The position numbers were made by a program, and so were the translations under genes. From positions 1,402,009-1,466,008 of the forward strand of contig NZ_QJSR01000001.1 in the NCBI RefSeq assembly GCF_003217095.1: 64,000 nt of DNA, written 5' to 3'. Position 1 is the stretch's first letter; every line of letters begins with the position of its first letter. The notes beneath the pieces are model-generated. The model had not been told where the DNA came from. It ran no database searches and worked only from the letters and a program-made list of their open reading frames with translations. Shown here one piece after another: positions 27,046 through 35,233 of the stretch. Origin of the DNA: Rhizobium sp. PP-CC-3A-592. Its GTDB lineage: Bacteria > Pseudomonadota > Alphaproteobacteria > Rhizobiales > Rhizobiaceae.

Positions 27046-27929
27046 GACGCCGGCTCCTGCGCGCCAACATGCGTCGCGGTCGCGCTCCTGCCCATGGCGT
27101 CATCGAAACTCCTCCCATCCTCGCAAAACTCTTCCTCCGAAGAGTGTCCGGCGCCGGCGCCTCTAAGAGGCTAACCGGGAAAGCAGAACTCTGAAACGTC
27201 CGGCCAGCCGAAACGATCGATATCTCACAAACATAACATTGTCATCGAAATATCTTTCTGCGTCCGCATTTTTTTTCACAAAGATTGCGATTTGTCAAGA
27301 TCGCCCGGAGGCAATCCCAGCTGGTCACCTTTGTGATTCCATCGACCATCTCTCCTATGATGACACGTACAAGCGCTGCTCCGGGAAGCGTTGCCGATCA
27401 TCTCGATATCACTGGTTCTCGATTATTTACAAATATTTTCAACATGATAAATCTCCATTCGCGTGGGTTCGACGCCGCATTCGCTCCCGATGACCCCTCC
27501 TGATCCTGAAGTCTGATGAGAATGCCCTCCCCCGTATCCGAGCGCGCCACGCGTCCGCGACCTGAAACTCACAGACTGACGAACATGCCCTTCCGAAAGC
27601 CGTAGCCGTTGACACCTCAAATTTTTTCTATCATTGTTCGCCTCGTTGATAACACAGACCTACCATGTGTAATCACCGAGCATGAAGGCCGACGGGAGGA
27701 GATCGTCGGCGGATGCGTGAAGGAGGAGACGCCATGACCAGAACCGCAATCCCGTTCCGCCGATCGGCCCTGCTCCCGCGGCAGGCGCTGCCATCGGGCA
27801 CGCGCATCCCTGCCATCCTTCTCCAGAGCTGACACCCGACCCGACCGATCGTCCGTCGCGGGAAGCTGCGGCGTCCATTCGACCCTTGCGCCTCTTTCGA
27901 GAGGCGGTTCCAGATTTGAGGCTTTCGTC
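27046..27929. other. Long regulatory region between eryA and the transporter operon
   Basis: About 880 bp, markedly AT-rich from 27200 to 27680. It separates the divergent catabolic and transport operons, so it should hold both promoters and EryD operators. Visible items: a perfect TTGACA at 27609-27614 with TATCAT at 27629 (14-bp spacing, shorter than ideal), GATAT and ATATC arms around 27218-27252, and a short ORF with a strong ribosome binding site at 27734-27832. No other gene-like sequence is seen. Confidence 0.6.
27734..27832 (+). CDS. Possible 32-aa leader peptide or small protein
   Basis: An ATG 8 nt after a near-perfect AAGGAGGAG opens a 32-codon frame (MTRTAIPFRRSALLPRQALP, then SGTRIPAILLQS) ending in TGA at 27830-27832. 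The product is basic and Pro/Leu-rich with no known domain. It lies 97 bp before the DUF2291 start on the same strand, in the transcribed leader of the transport operon, where a translated leader could influence expression. The only support is the strong Shine-Dalgarno and the position. Confidence 0.35.
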   Translation: MTRTAIPFRRSALLPRQALPSGTRIPAILLQS

Positions 27930-28586
27930 ATGAGCACCGTTGCCGACACGAAATCGCTGAATACCCCTCTCCTGACCCGCGGACGCGTGATCGCGGCGGC
28001 ACTCGCCGTGATCCTCGTCGGCGCCATGGTCTATGACACCAGAGTGGTGCAAATCGGCTCTGAGCATGACGTGCGCGCCGATGTGTTCTCGCCCGAGGCC
28101 TTCGGGACGGAGAATTTCCCCAAGGTCCGCGACAGCGTGGTCAGCCGCGCGGTCGATGCGGCCGAACTCGGCGGCGCGATCGCCGCCGACAAGGCTGCGG
28201 CCGGCACGAAATACGGCGTCGCCACCAGCACCGGCCCGGTCATTCCGGTCAAGTTCACTGGCACGGTCGGCGAGCGGAAGTCGAGCACCAACACCATTGC
28301 CGTTCCGGGCCTGCCTGAGGGCACCGTGGTACGGGTGCAGACCGGCCCGGCCATCAACGGCACGGATCTGCGCGACGCGACCGGCGAGATCGAGTTCGGC
28401 CAGTTCACCAACCAGATCGAGTACCAGAACGCCGGCTCTGCGCTGAACAACGCCATGAAGAAAGAGACGCTCGGGAGCATCGACCCGGCAGCGCTCGACG
28501 GCAAGACGGTCGAGATCACCGGCGTCTTCAAGCTGATCAACCCCAAGAACTGGCTGGTGACGCCCGTGACGGTGACCGTGAAATGA
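27930..28586 (+). CDS. DUF2291-family membrane-anchored protein of the erythritol transporter operon
   Basis: A 218-residue protein with one N-terminal membrane anchor (about residues 19-36, VIAAALAVILVGAMVYD) and a mostly beta-type periplasmic domain (VIPVKFTGTVGERKS, then GTVVRVQTGPAINGTDLRD and VEITGVFKLINPKNWLVTPV). This matches the DUF2291 family found beside sugar ABC transporters; its role is unknown, perhaps helping the importer or the binding protein. Its stop overlaps the ATPase start (ATGA), which ties it to the transporter. Confidence 0.75.
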   Translation: MSTVADTKSLNTPLLTRGRVIAAALAVILVGAMVYDTRVVQIGSEHDVRADVFSPEAFGTENFPKVRDSVVSRAVDAAELGGAIAADKAAAGTKYGVATSTGPVIPVKFTGTVGERKSSTNTIAVPGLPEGTVVRVQTGPAINGTDLRDATGEIEFGQFTNQIEYQNAGSALNNAMKKETLGSIDPAALDGKTVEITGVFKLINPKNWLVTPVTVTVK

Positions 28587-30178
28587 GCGCCGTCGCCGAT
28601 AGCACAGCCCGCAAGATGTCCGGCGACCATGGCGCCGTCGTCATGGAAGCGCGCAACATCGCCAAGTCCTATGGCAGCATCCATGCGCTGAAAGGCGTGA
28701 ATTTCGAGATCCGTCGCGGCCAGGTCACCACGCTGTTCGGCGAGAACGGGGCCGGCAAGTCGACGTTGATGAAGATCCTGTCGGGCGTGGTGCAGCCGAC
28801 CTCCGGCGAGATCATGCTGGATGGCGCGCCCGTCACCTTCTCCTCTTCGTCGCATGCCCGCGACAGCGGCGTCTCGATCATCCACCAAGAACTGTCGCTG
28901 GCGCTGAACATGAACGTTCGCGACAACATTTTCATGGGCCGCGAGATCATGGGCCCGACCGGCGTGAACTATGCCGAGGAAGAACGGCAGACGCGGCTGC
29001 TGATGGAGGAACTGGAAGAAGAGATCGACCCGCTGACCCCGGTCGAGGCGCTTCGCCTCGGGCAGCAGCAGATCGTGGAAATCGCTCGCGCGCTGTCGGT
29101 CAACTCCCGCATCCTCATCATGGACGAGCCGACATCGGCGCTGAGCGCCTCCGAGGTCGAGGTGCTGTTCAAGGTCATCCGCGACCTCACGGCGCGCGGC
29201 GTGTCGATCGTCTATATCTCGCACCATCTCGAGGAAGCGCTGCAGATCACCCACCACGCCGTGGTGCTGCGCGACGGCACGATGACGGCCTATGCGGCGC
29301 GTGGCGATATCGATCTCGAATGGATCGTGCGCAACATGGTTGGCGAGAATTTCGATCTCGGTGCTCCGCCGACAGGCTATGCCTTCGGGCCGGTCGCCCT
29401 GTCGATCGAGAACCTTTCGGTGCCGGATGCTTCGGGCGCCGGCTATTCCGTTGTCGACAACCTCTCGCTCGACGTTCACGCCGGCGAGGTCGTCTGCATC
29501 TACGGGCTGATGGGCGCCGGGCGCACCGAGCTTCTGGAATGCGTCGCCGGGCGGCTGCAGCCCTCCGCCGGCCGCGTCATGCTGCACGGGCAGGACGTCT
29601 CCAGGCTCTCCATCGCCCAGCGTATCGACAACGGTCTCGTCCTCGTGCCGGAAGACCGGCAGCGCGACGGGCTGGTGCAGACGATGACGGTCGGCAGCAA
29701 CCTGTCGCTCGCCAGCATCGGCGCTTTCACCAAAGGTATCTTCACCTCGCGGCGGAGCGAAGCCGGCCTCGTGACCGATGCGATCGCCAAGGTTCACATC
29801 AAGACGAATGGCGGCGCGGCACCGATCGGCTCGCTGTCGGGCGGCAACCAGCAGAAGGTGGTCATCGGCAAGATGCTGGCGACCAACCCTGAAGTCATGC
29901 TGCTCGACGAGCCCAGCCGCGGCATCGATATCGGCGCGAAGTCCGAGGTATTCAAGCTGCTCGCCGAGCGGGCTCGCCAGGGCCTCGCCGTCATCTATTC
30001 CACATCGGAAGTGGGCGAGTGCCTGAGCATCGCGCACCGCATCGTCGTTATGCGCCGCGGCCGGATCTCCGCCGAATTCGGCTCCGACGTCACCAAGGAA
30101 CGCATCATGGCGGCATCCGGCGAAAAGGCCGGCGGCCATGGATCAGATGGGCACGAGCCCGAAACGAGGACGCAGTGA
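28583..30178 (+). CDS. eryE: Sugar-type ABC transporter ATPase (erythritol uptake)
   Basis: A 531-residue double-domain ATPase of the RbsA/XylG kind. Domain 1: GENGAGKSTLMKILSG, RLGQQQIVEIARALS and ILIMDEPTSALSASE. Domain 2 has the degenerate P-loop MGAGRTELLECVAG, then LSGGNQQKVVIGKML and MLLDEPSRGIDIGAKSE. It energises import through the adjacent permease. Erythritol is inferred from the divergent eryABCD operon, the same arrangement as eryEFG of R. leguminosarum. It overlaps DUF2291 and ends 2 bp before the permease start. Confidence 0.88.
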   Translation: MSAVADSTARKMSGDHGAVVMEARNIAKSYGSIHALKGVNFEIRRGQVTTLFGENGAGKSTLMKILSGVVQPTSGEIMLDGAPVTFSSSSHARDSGVSIIHQELSLALNMNVRDNIFMGREIMGPTGVNYAEEERQTRLLMEELEEEIDPLTPVEALRLGQQQIVEIARALSVNSRILIMDEPTSALSASEVEVLFKVIRDLTARGVSIVYISHHLEEALQITHHAVVLRDGTMTAYAARGDIDLEWIVRNMVGENFDLGAPPTGYAFGPVALSIENLSVPDASGAGYSVVDNLSLDVHAGEVVCIYGLMGAGRTELLECVAGRLQPSAGRVMLHGQDVSRLSIAQRIDNGLVLVPEDRQRDGLVQTMTVGSNLSLASIGAFTKGIFTSRRSEAGLVTDAIAKVHIKTNGGAAPIGSLSGGNQQKVVIGKMLATNPEVMLLDEPSRGIDIGAKSEVFKLLAERARQGLAVIYSTSEVGECLSIAHRIVVMRRGRISAEFGSDVTKERIMAASGEKAGGHGSDGHEPETRTQ

Positions 30179-30180
30179 TC

Positions 30181-31218
30181 ATGTCGGCAACCAACTCATC
30201 CGCGCGCCCGACCCCGCAGAAGAAGACGATGAATATCGGTCAGCTCCTGCTCGAGGGCCGCGCCTTCTTCGCATTGATCGCGATCATCGTCGTGTTCTCG
30301 CTGCTGTCGCCCTATTATTTCTCGGTCGCCAACTTCCTGATCATGGCGTCGCATGTGGCGATCTTCGGGCTGCTCGCCATCGGCATGCTGCTCGTCATCC
30401 TCAATGGCGGTATCGACCTCTCCGTCGGCTCGACTCTTGGCCTGTCGGGCGTGGTTGCCGGCTACCTCATGCAAGGGGTCACGCTCACCCAGTTCGGCGT
30501 GGTGCTTTACCCGCCTGTCTGGGTCGTGGTCATCCTCACCTGCGCGCTCGGCGCCTTCGTCGGTGCCGTCAATGGTGTGCTGATCGCCTATTTCCGCGTT
30601 CCCGCCTTCGTGGCGACGCTCGGCGTGCTCTATGTCGCGCGCGGCGTGGCGCTGCTGATGACCAATGGCCTGACCTTCAACAATCTCGGCGGACGGCCGG
30701 AGCTCGGCAATACCGGCTTCGACTGGCTGGGCTTCAACCGGCTGTTCGGTGTGCCGATCGGCGTTCTCGTGCTCGCCCTGCTCGCCATCCTCTGCTTCGT
30801 CATGCTCAGCCGTTCGGCCTTCGGCCGCTGGCTCTATGCGTCGGGCGGCAATGAGCGTGCGGCCGAGCTTTCCGGCGTGCCGGTCAAGCGGGTCAAGATC
30901 ATCGTCTACGTACTTTCGGGCGTCTGCGCGGCCATTGCCGGCCTCGTCCTCTCGTCGCAGCTGACCTCCGCCGGCCCGACGGCCGGCACGACCTACGAGC
31001 TGACGGCGATTGCCGCCGTCGTCATCGGCGGGGCGGCGCTGACCGGCGGACGCGGCACGATCGGCGGCACCATGCTCGGCGCCTTCGTCATCGGCTTCCT
31101 GTCGGACGGTCTCGTCATCATCGGCGTGTCCTCCTACTGGCAGACCGTCTTTACCGGCGCGGTCATCGTGCTCGCCGTTCTGCTCAACAGCATCCAGTAC
31201 GGCCGCCGCCCGAAGTAA
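30181..31218 (+). CDS. eryF: Sugar-type ABC transporter permease (erythritol uptake)
   Basis: A 345-residue inner-membrane permease of the RbsC family with about 8-10 hydrophobic segments. Family hallmarks: LLVILNGGIDLSVGSTLGLSG, AYFRVPAFVATLGVLYVARG, ERAAELSGVPVKRVKIIVYV, and AAVVIGGAALTGGRGTIGGT. The ATG at 30181 follows the ATPase stop by 2 bp. The permease-to-binding-protein gap of 133 bp contains no gene. Confidence 0.88.
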   Translation: MSATNSSARPTPQKKTMNIGQLLLEGRAFFALIAIIVVFSLLSPYYFSVANFLIMASHVAIFGLLAIGMLLVILNGGIDLSVGSTLGLSGVVAGYLMQGVTLTQFGVVLYPPVWVVVILTCALGAFVGAVNGVLIAYFRVPAFVATLGVLYVARGVALLMTNGLTFNNLGGRPELGNTGFDWLGFNRLFGVPIGVLVLALLAILCFVMLSRSAFGRWLYASGGNERAAELSGVPVKRVKIIVYVLSGVCAAIAGLVLSSQLTSAGPTAGTTYELTAIAAVVIGGAALTGGRGTIGGTMLGAFVIGFLSDGLVIIGVSSYWQTVFTGAVIVLAVLLNSIQYGRRPK

Positions 31219-31351
31219 GGGGGCGACCGACACACGACCTTCTCCGCATCACCGGCCCCTGCCTTTCCAGGAGAGACAGCGCCGGGCACGGACAAGCACC
31301 GCCGGGTGACCGGCACAACCGAACCGCATTTTGAAAACCGGGAGAGAGACC

Positions 31352-32299
31352 ATGATGAGACAAGCAACCCGCCTGCTGATGGCGGCCGCCGCTGCCGCGA
31401 CCATGTTTGCCAGCACCGCCTATGCCGAGGGCCTGATGACGGTGATCGTCAACGATCCGTCGAACCCCTACTGGCTGACGGAAGGCAATGTCGCCAAGGC
31501 CACGGCCGAAAAGCTCGGCTATACCGCGACCGTCGGCGCGCACAAGGGCGACACCAACACCGAAAGCAACCTGATCGACACCGCGATCACCAACAAGTCG
31601 GTCGCGATCATCCTCGATCCGGCCAATGCCGACGGCTCCGTCGGTGCGGTGAAGAAGGCCGTTGCCGCCGGCATCCCGGTCATCCTCGTCAATGCCGAGA
31701 TCAACCAGGAAGGCCTTGCCAAGGCGCAGCTCGTTTCCAACAATGCGCAGGGTGCAGCGCTGGGTGCCACCCAGTGGGTGGAAGCCGTCGGCGACAAGGG
31801 CAAGTATGTCGAGCTCTTCGGCGCCCCCTCCGACAACAATGCCGCGACCCGCTCCAACGGCTACGAGACGGTGCTGACGCAGTATCCGGACCTTGAGAAG
31901 GCCGCTTCCGAAGTGGCCGACTGGGACCGCACCAAGGGCCACGACAAGATGCAGTCCATGCTGCAGGCCAATCCGGATATCAACGGCGTGATCTCGGGCA
32001 ATGACGAAATGGCGCTCGGTGCCATCGCTGCGCTCAAGGAAGCCGGCAAGATCGCCAACGTCAAGGTCGGCGGCTTCGACGGCTCGCCGGATGCGGTCGC
32101 CGCCATCAAGGCCGGCGAACTGCAGTACACCGTGCTCCAGCCCGTTGCCGTCTTCTCGGAAGAAGCGGTGAAGCAGGCCGACAGCTTCATCAAGACGGGC
32201 GCGACTGGCGCCAAGTCCGAAAAGCAGCTGTTCGATTGCTTGCTCATCACCAAGGACAATGTCGACAAGTATTCGGCACCCTTCGTGCTCGACAACTAA
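31352..32299 (+). CDS. eryG: Periplasmic sugar-binding protein (erythritol uptake)
   Basis: A 315-residue binding protein of the RbsB type. The signal peptide is RQATRLLMAAAAAATMFA, with cleavage expected after AYA and before EGLMTVIV. The ligand domain shows VIVNDPSNPYWLTEGNVAKA, AIILDPANADGSVGAVKKAV, GIPVILVNAEIN and NGVISGNDEMALGAIAALKE. ATG at 31352 has GGGAGAGAG upstream. A strong terminator follows the gene, ending the transporter operon. The ligand is inferred to be erythritol from context. Confidence 0.87.
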   Translation: MMRQATRLLMAAAAAATMFASTAYAEGLMTVIVNDPSNPYWLTEGNVAKATAEKLGYTATVGAHKGDTNTESNLIDTAITNKSVAIILDPANADGSVGAVKKAVAAGIPVILVNAEINQEGLAKAQLVSNNAQGAALGATQWVEAVGDKGKYVELFGAPSDNNAATRSNGYETVLTQYPDLEKAASEVADWDRTKGHDKMQSMLQANPDINGVISGNDEMALGAIAALKEAGKIANVKVGGFDGSPDAVAAIKAGELQYTVLQPVAVFSEEAVKQADSFIKTGATGAKSEKQLFDCLLITKDNVDKYSAPFVLDN

Positions 32300-32314
32300 G
32301 CCTTCGACATCAGG

Positions 32315-32343
32315 GAGGGTGCCGCCCGCGGCGCCCTCTTTTT
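32315..32343 (+). terminator. Rho-independent terminator of the transporter operon
   Basis: GAGGGTGCCGC (32315-32325) pairs with GCGGCGCCCTC (32328-32338, one G-T), followed by TTTTT. It starts 15 bp after the binding-protein stop. Confidence 0.88.
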
Positions 32344-32473
32344 CTTGACAGTCCCTCCCTGCGCCACGCCCGACGGTCGCAGTCTCGCGAACGGGTTTTC
32401 CGTCAGAGGTTTTATGCGCTAGGACGCATGCAGAGCAGCACGGCACTGCGAGGCGAACAGAGGAGGCCACAGG

Positions 32474-33319
32474 ATGACGAACAAGACAACCGTCGGTCAG
32501 TTCATGTCCGAGCTTCCCAGCGACAGCCGCCACGCCCGCCAGATCGTGCGCCGGCAGCTGATCGCCGAGGCCGTGATGGCCGAGGGCTCCATGCGGATCG
32601 AGGACCTGACCGACCGTTTCGGCATCAGCCTGATGACCGCGCACCGCGACGTCGACGAACTCGTCAGCCGCGGCCTTTTCCGCAAGACGCGCGGCATCGT
32701 GACCGCCGCCCCGACAAGCCTCATCGAATCCAGCGACGTCTACCGTTCGAGCCGTCAGGCCCGGGAGAAAGCCGCGATCGCGCAGGCGGCGATGACCTTC
32801 ATCGAGCCGGGACAGGCGATCTTCTTCGACGACAGCACGACCGTGCTGCAAATGGCCCGTCACCTGCCCGAAAAAGTGCCGCTGACGGTCATCACCAATT
32901 CGCTCAATCTCATGAACGACCTGAAGGCCGTGCCGGATGTGACGCTGCTCGGGCTCGGCGGGCAATTCTACAACTGGTGCAACGCCTTCATGGGGCGCAT
33001 GACCATCCGCGAGATCGAGAAGCTCCGGGCCGATACCGTCTTCATGTCGATGTCGGCCATTCTCGACGACGTCGCCTTTCACCAGTCGCCGGAGATGGTG
33101 GAGACCAAGCGGGCGATGTTCGACAGCGCCGCCATGCGCATCCTCCTGGCCGACCACACGAAATTCGAGCGCCGGGCGCTCTATTCCTTCGCTGCACTCA
33201 CCGAGTTCGACCTCGTGATCGTGGACGACAATATCGCGCCGGAGCATCTGGAGCGCATGCGCTCCAAGGGGATCAACCTGATGGTCGCACCGGTGGACCG
33301 CCCGAAGACGGCACGATAG
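32474..33319 (+). CDS. DeoR/GlpR-family transcriptional regulator
   Basis: A 281-residue regulator. The N-terminal HTH (RRQLIAEAVMAEGSMRIEDL, then TDRFGISLMTAHRDVDEL) has the DeoR pattern of a helix pair followed by HRDVDELVSRG. The C-terminal half is the sugar-phosphate effector domain (IEPGQAIFFDDSTTVLQMA, LTVITNSLNLMNDL, LLADHTKFERRALYSFAAL). It sits 130 bp beyond the transporter terminator with its own GGAGG Shine-Dalgarno. A regulator of this type accompanies the ery genes in some rhizobia, so a role in polyol metabolism is likely but not certain. Confidence 0.82.
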   Translation: MTNKTTVGQFMSELPSDSRHARQIVRRQLIAEAVMAEGSMRIEDLTDRFGISLMTAHRDVDELVSRGLFRKTRGIVTAAPTSLIESSDVYRSSRQAREKAAIAQAAMTFIEPGQAIFFDDSTTVLQMARHLPEKVPLTVITNSLNLMNDLKAVPDVTLLGLGGQFYNWCNAFMGRMTIREIEKLRADTVFMSMSAILDDVAFHQSPEMVETKRAMFDSAAMRILLADHTKFERRALYSFAALTEFDLVIVDDNIAPEHLERMRSKGINLMVAPVDRPKTAR

Positions 33320-33336
33320 CAAGCGGTCTCGTTGGC

Positions 33337-34095
33337 TCAGGCACTTTCCGGATTGACAAAGACCAGTTCCATGCGGTCGGCGAGGAAGCGGGTGCGGATC
33401 GCCTGCACCGGCCGGTCCTTAAGATCCACATCCACGGCATTGGTGACCAGCACGATCGCATCGCTGGGGCAGGAGAGCGCGTCGGCATCCCCCGGCGAGA
33501 CCCGTTCCGCCGTCAGCCGCGTCTCGCGCCTGCGATAATCCGTAAGGCCGCAACGGCTGAGCGCCTGGGTGATCGAGCCTTCCTGCGCATAGGCCGCGAT
33601 GATGCCGGGGAAGCGTTCGGCTGAGAAATGCGAGGTGGAGCGGGACAAAGGCACACCGTCCACCACGGCCATATGGTCCAGCCGGTGAAGCGGGGCTCCG
33701 AGCGCGAGACCAAGCAGCCGCGCCATGGCCATGTCGGCCGATACCTTCTGCGATCCGACAAGCCGGCCCGAGGGCTCCAGCGACTGGCGCATCATATTCT
33801 CGGAAAAACGCGCCCGTGTGCCGATCGGATAGGAAATGCGCGGCTCGACAGGATTGACGAAGGTGCCGCGCCCCCGCTCGGCCCTGACGATCCCCTCCGC
33901 CGCGAGAGCCGCGATCGCGCGGCGCACCGTATGGCGGTTGACGCCGTAGTCGGCCGCAAGCTCGGTTTCCGGCGGCAGCCGATCGGTGACGACAGCGTCC
34001 ATGATCGAGGCGCGGATGCCGTCGGCGACGCGCCGCCAGCGTGAGATGCCGTCATCCTGTCCGTCCAATGTCGGCTCCTTCTCATCGTATCGCAC
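33337..34095 (-). CDS. phnF: GntR/HutC-family repressor of phosphonate genes
   Basis: A 252-residue regulator. The N-terminal winged helix (ISRWRRVADGIRASIMDAVV, LPPETELAADYGVNRHTVRR, then AIAALAAEGIVRAERGRGTF) is followed by a UTRA effector domain (HRLDHMAVVDGVPLSRSTSHF, ALSRCGLTDYRRRETRLTA). It is divergent from phnG, with an inverted repeat in the shared promoter region, as expected for PhnF. The annotated start is GTG; a TTG nine codons downstream is an alternative and would not affect the HTH. Confidence 0.88.
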   Translation of the reverse strand: MRYDEKEPTLDGQDDGISRWRRVADGIRASIMDAVVTDRLPPETELAADYGVNRHTVRRAIAALAAEGIVRAERGRGTFVNPVEPRISYPIGTRARFSENMMRQSLEPSGRLVGSQKVSADMAMARLLGLALGAPLHRLDHMAVVDGVPLSRSTSHFSAERFPGIIAAYAQEGSITQALSRCGLTDYRRRETRLTAERVSPGDADALSCPSDAIVLVTNAVDVDLKDRPVQAIRTRFLADRMELVFVNPESA

Positions 34096-34149
34096 CGTCG
34101 TGTCATAGCGGCGTCATGATTTCCGGGTTATAAATCGGATCAAGATTAA

Positions 34150-34169
34150 TTGTCTACACAAATAGACAA
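34150..34169. promoter_or_regulatory. Probable PhnF operator (TTGTCTA-N6-TAGACAA)
   Basis: A perfect inverted repeat with 7-bp arms and a 6-bp spacer in the 86-bp phnF-phnG intergenic region, 12 bp before the phnG start. Half-sites of the GTCTA type are typical of GntR/HutC-family operators. An AT-rich TTATAAAT (34125-34132) lies just upstream and may be part of the phnG promoter. Confidence 0.65.
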
Positions 34170-34181
34170 ATAGGATCCGAA

Positions 34182-34643
34182 ATGACCAGAGAACACGAGA
34201 CATCGGGCCGCAAGCGCGCCCTCGACGCCATGGCGTCCATGCCGGCCGATCTTCTTGGCGAACGCTATGGCGTGATCGCGAAGACGGCACCGCAGGCCAT
34301 TCCCGTGCGCGGGCCGGAGATCGGCGCCGTGATGGTGCGCGGGCGGATCGGCGGCGGCGGGGCTCCGTTCAACCTCGGCGAGACGAGCGTGACGCGGGCG
34401 ACCGTGAAGCTCGGCAGCGGCGAGGTCGGCCATTCGATCATTCTCGGCCGCGACACCGAAAAGGCCCGCATGGTCGCGCATCTCGATGCGCTCGGACAGC
34501 TCGCCGCCTGGCAGGCCGTGATCGAGACGGATGTCGTGGCACCGGCGCTGGCGCTCGACGCCGAAGCGCGCAAGCAGCGCGCGGAAGAAACGGAAGCGAC
34601 GCGTGTCGATTTCTTCACGCTGGTCCGGGGAGAAGACCGATGA
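34182..34643 (+). CDS. phnG: C-P lyase subunit PhnG
   Basis: A 153-residue component of the PhnGHIJ carbon-phosphorus lyase core complex, which with PhnM attaches methylphosphonate to ribose in place of adenine. Recognisable segments: RKRALDAMASMPADLL, PEIGAVMVRGRIGGGGAPFN and LGETSVTRATVKLGSGEVGH. The ATG has AGGATCCG upstream. Its stop overlaps phnH by 4 bp. It is the first gene of the phn operon, directly downstream of the PhnF operator. Confidence 0.93.
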   Translation: MTREHETSGRKRALDAMASMPADLLGERYGVIAKTAPQAIPVRGPEIGAVMVRGRIGGGGAPFNLGETSVTRATVKLGSGEVGHSIILGRDTEKARMVAHLDALGQLAAWQAVIETDVVAPALALDAEARKQRAEETEATRVDFFTLVRGEDR

Positions 34644-35230
34644 GCCTCACAATCGTCGATGGCGGTTTTGCCGAGCCCGTGTTCGGATCGCAGCGCGCCT
34701 TTCGCGCCTTGATGGATGCCTTCGCGCGACCGGGGAGCGTTGCCGATCTCTCGGACCTTGCCGTGCCCCCGGCGCCGATGTCGCCTGCGGCGGGCGCGAT
34801 CCTTCTGGCGCTTGCCGATGCGGACACGCCCGTCTTCTTCGAGATGGACATGCTAGGCGCAAAAGCCTGGGTCGGCTTCCACACCGGTGCGACGGCGACC
34901 ACCGACACGCAATCGGCCCGCTTCGTTGTTCTCGCCGAAGGTAGCGATTGCGCGGGCTGGAGCCGTTTCGCGGTGGGCACGGCGGAATATCCAGATCGCT
35001 CGGCGACACTGCTCCTGCCCGTCGCAGCGCTTCATGGAGGCCAACGCCTCACTCTCAGCGGGCCGGGCATCGAGACCACGACCGACATTGCGCCGCAGGG
35101 TCTGCCGTCAGGCTTTGCCCACGTCATGGCCGCCAACCGTGCGGGCTTTCCGCTCGGCTTCGATCTCGTCCTCGTCGCAGGCAGCGAGGCGCTGGCCCTG
35201 CCGCGCACCACACGCATTCAGGAGGCGTGA
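34640..35230 (+). CDS. phnH: C-P lyase subunit PhnH
   Basis: A 196-residue C-P lyase core subunit. It shows the typical GGFAEPVFGSQRAFRALMDA start, the FARPGSV segment, ILLALADADTPVFFEMD, and the C-terminal LSGPGIETTTDIAPQGLP. It structures the complex and contacts PhnI/PhnJ; no catalytic residues are expected. It overlaps phnG by 4 bp and ends 3 bp before phnI. Confidence 0.93.
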   Translation: MSLTIVDGGFAEPVFGSQRAFRALMDAFARPGSVADLSDLAVPPAPMSPAAGAILLALADADTPVFFEMDMLGAKAWVGFHTGATATTDTQSARFVVLAEGSDCAGWSRFAVGTAEYPDRSATLLLPVAALHGGQRLTLSGPGIETTTDIAPQGLPSGFAHVMAANRAGFPLGFDLVLVAGSEALALPRTTRIQEA

Positions 35231-35233
35231 GCC

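Noticed and set aside
28031-30139. A 702-codon minus-strand frame opposite the DUF2291 and ATPase genes
   Set aside because: Both plus-strand genes are clear; the antisense frame has no domain and spans their junction.
31184-33322. A 712-codon minus-strand frame opposite the binding protein and DeoR-type gene
   Set aside because: It crosses a Rho-independent terminator and two well-supported genes on the other strand.
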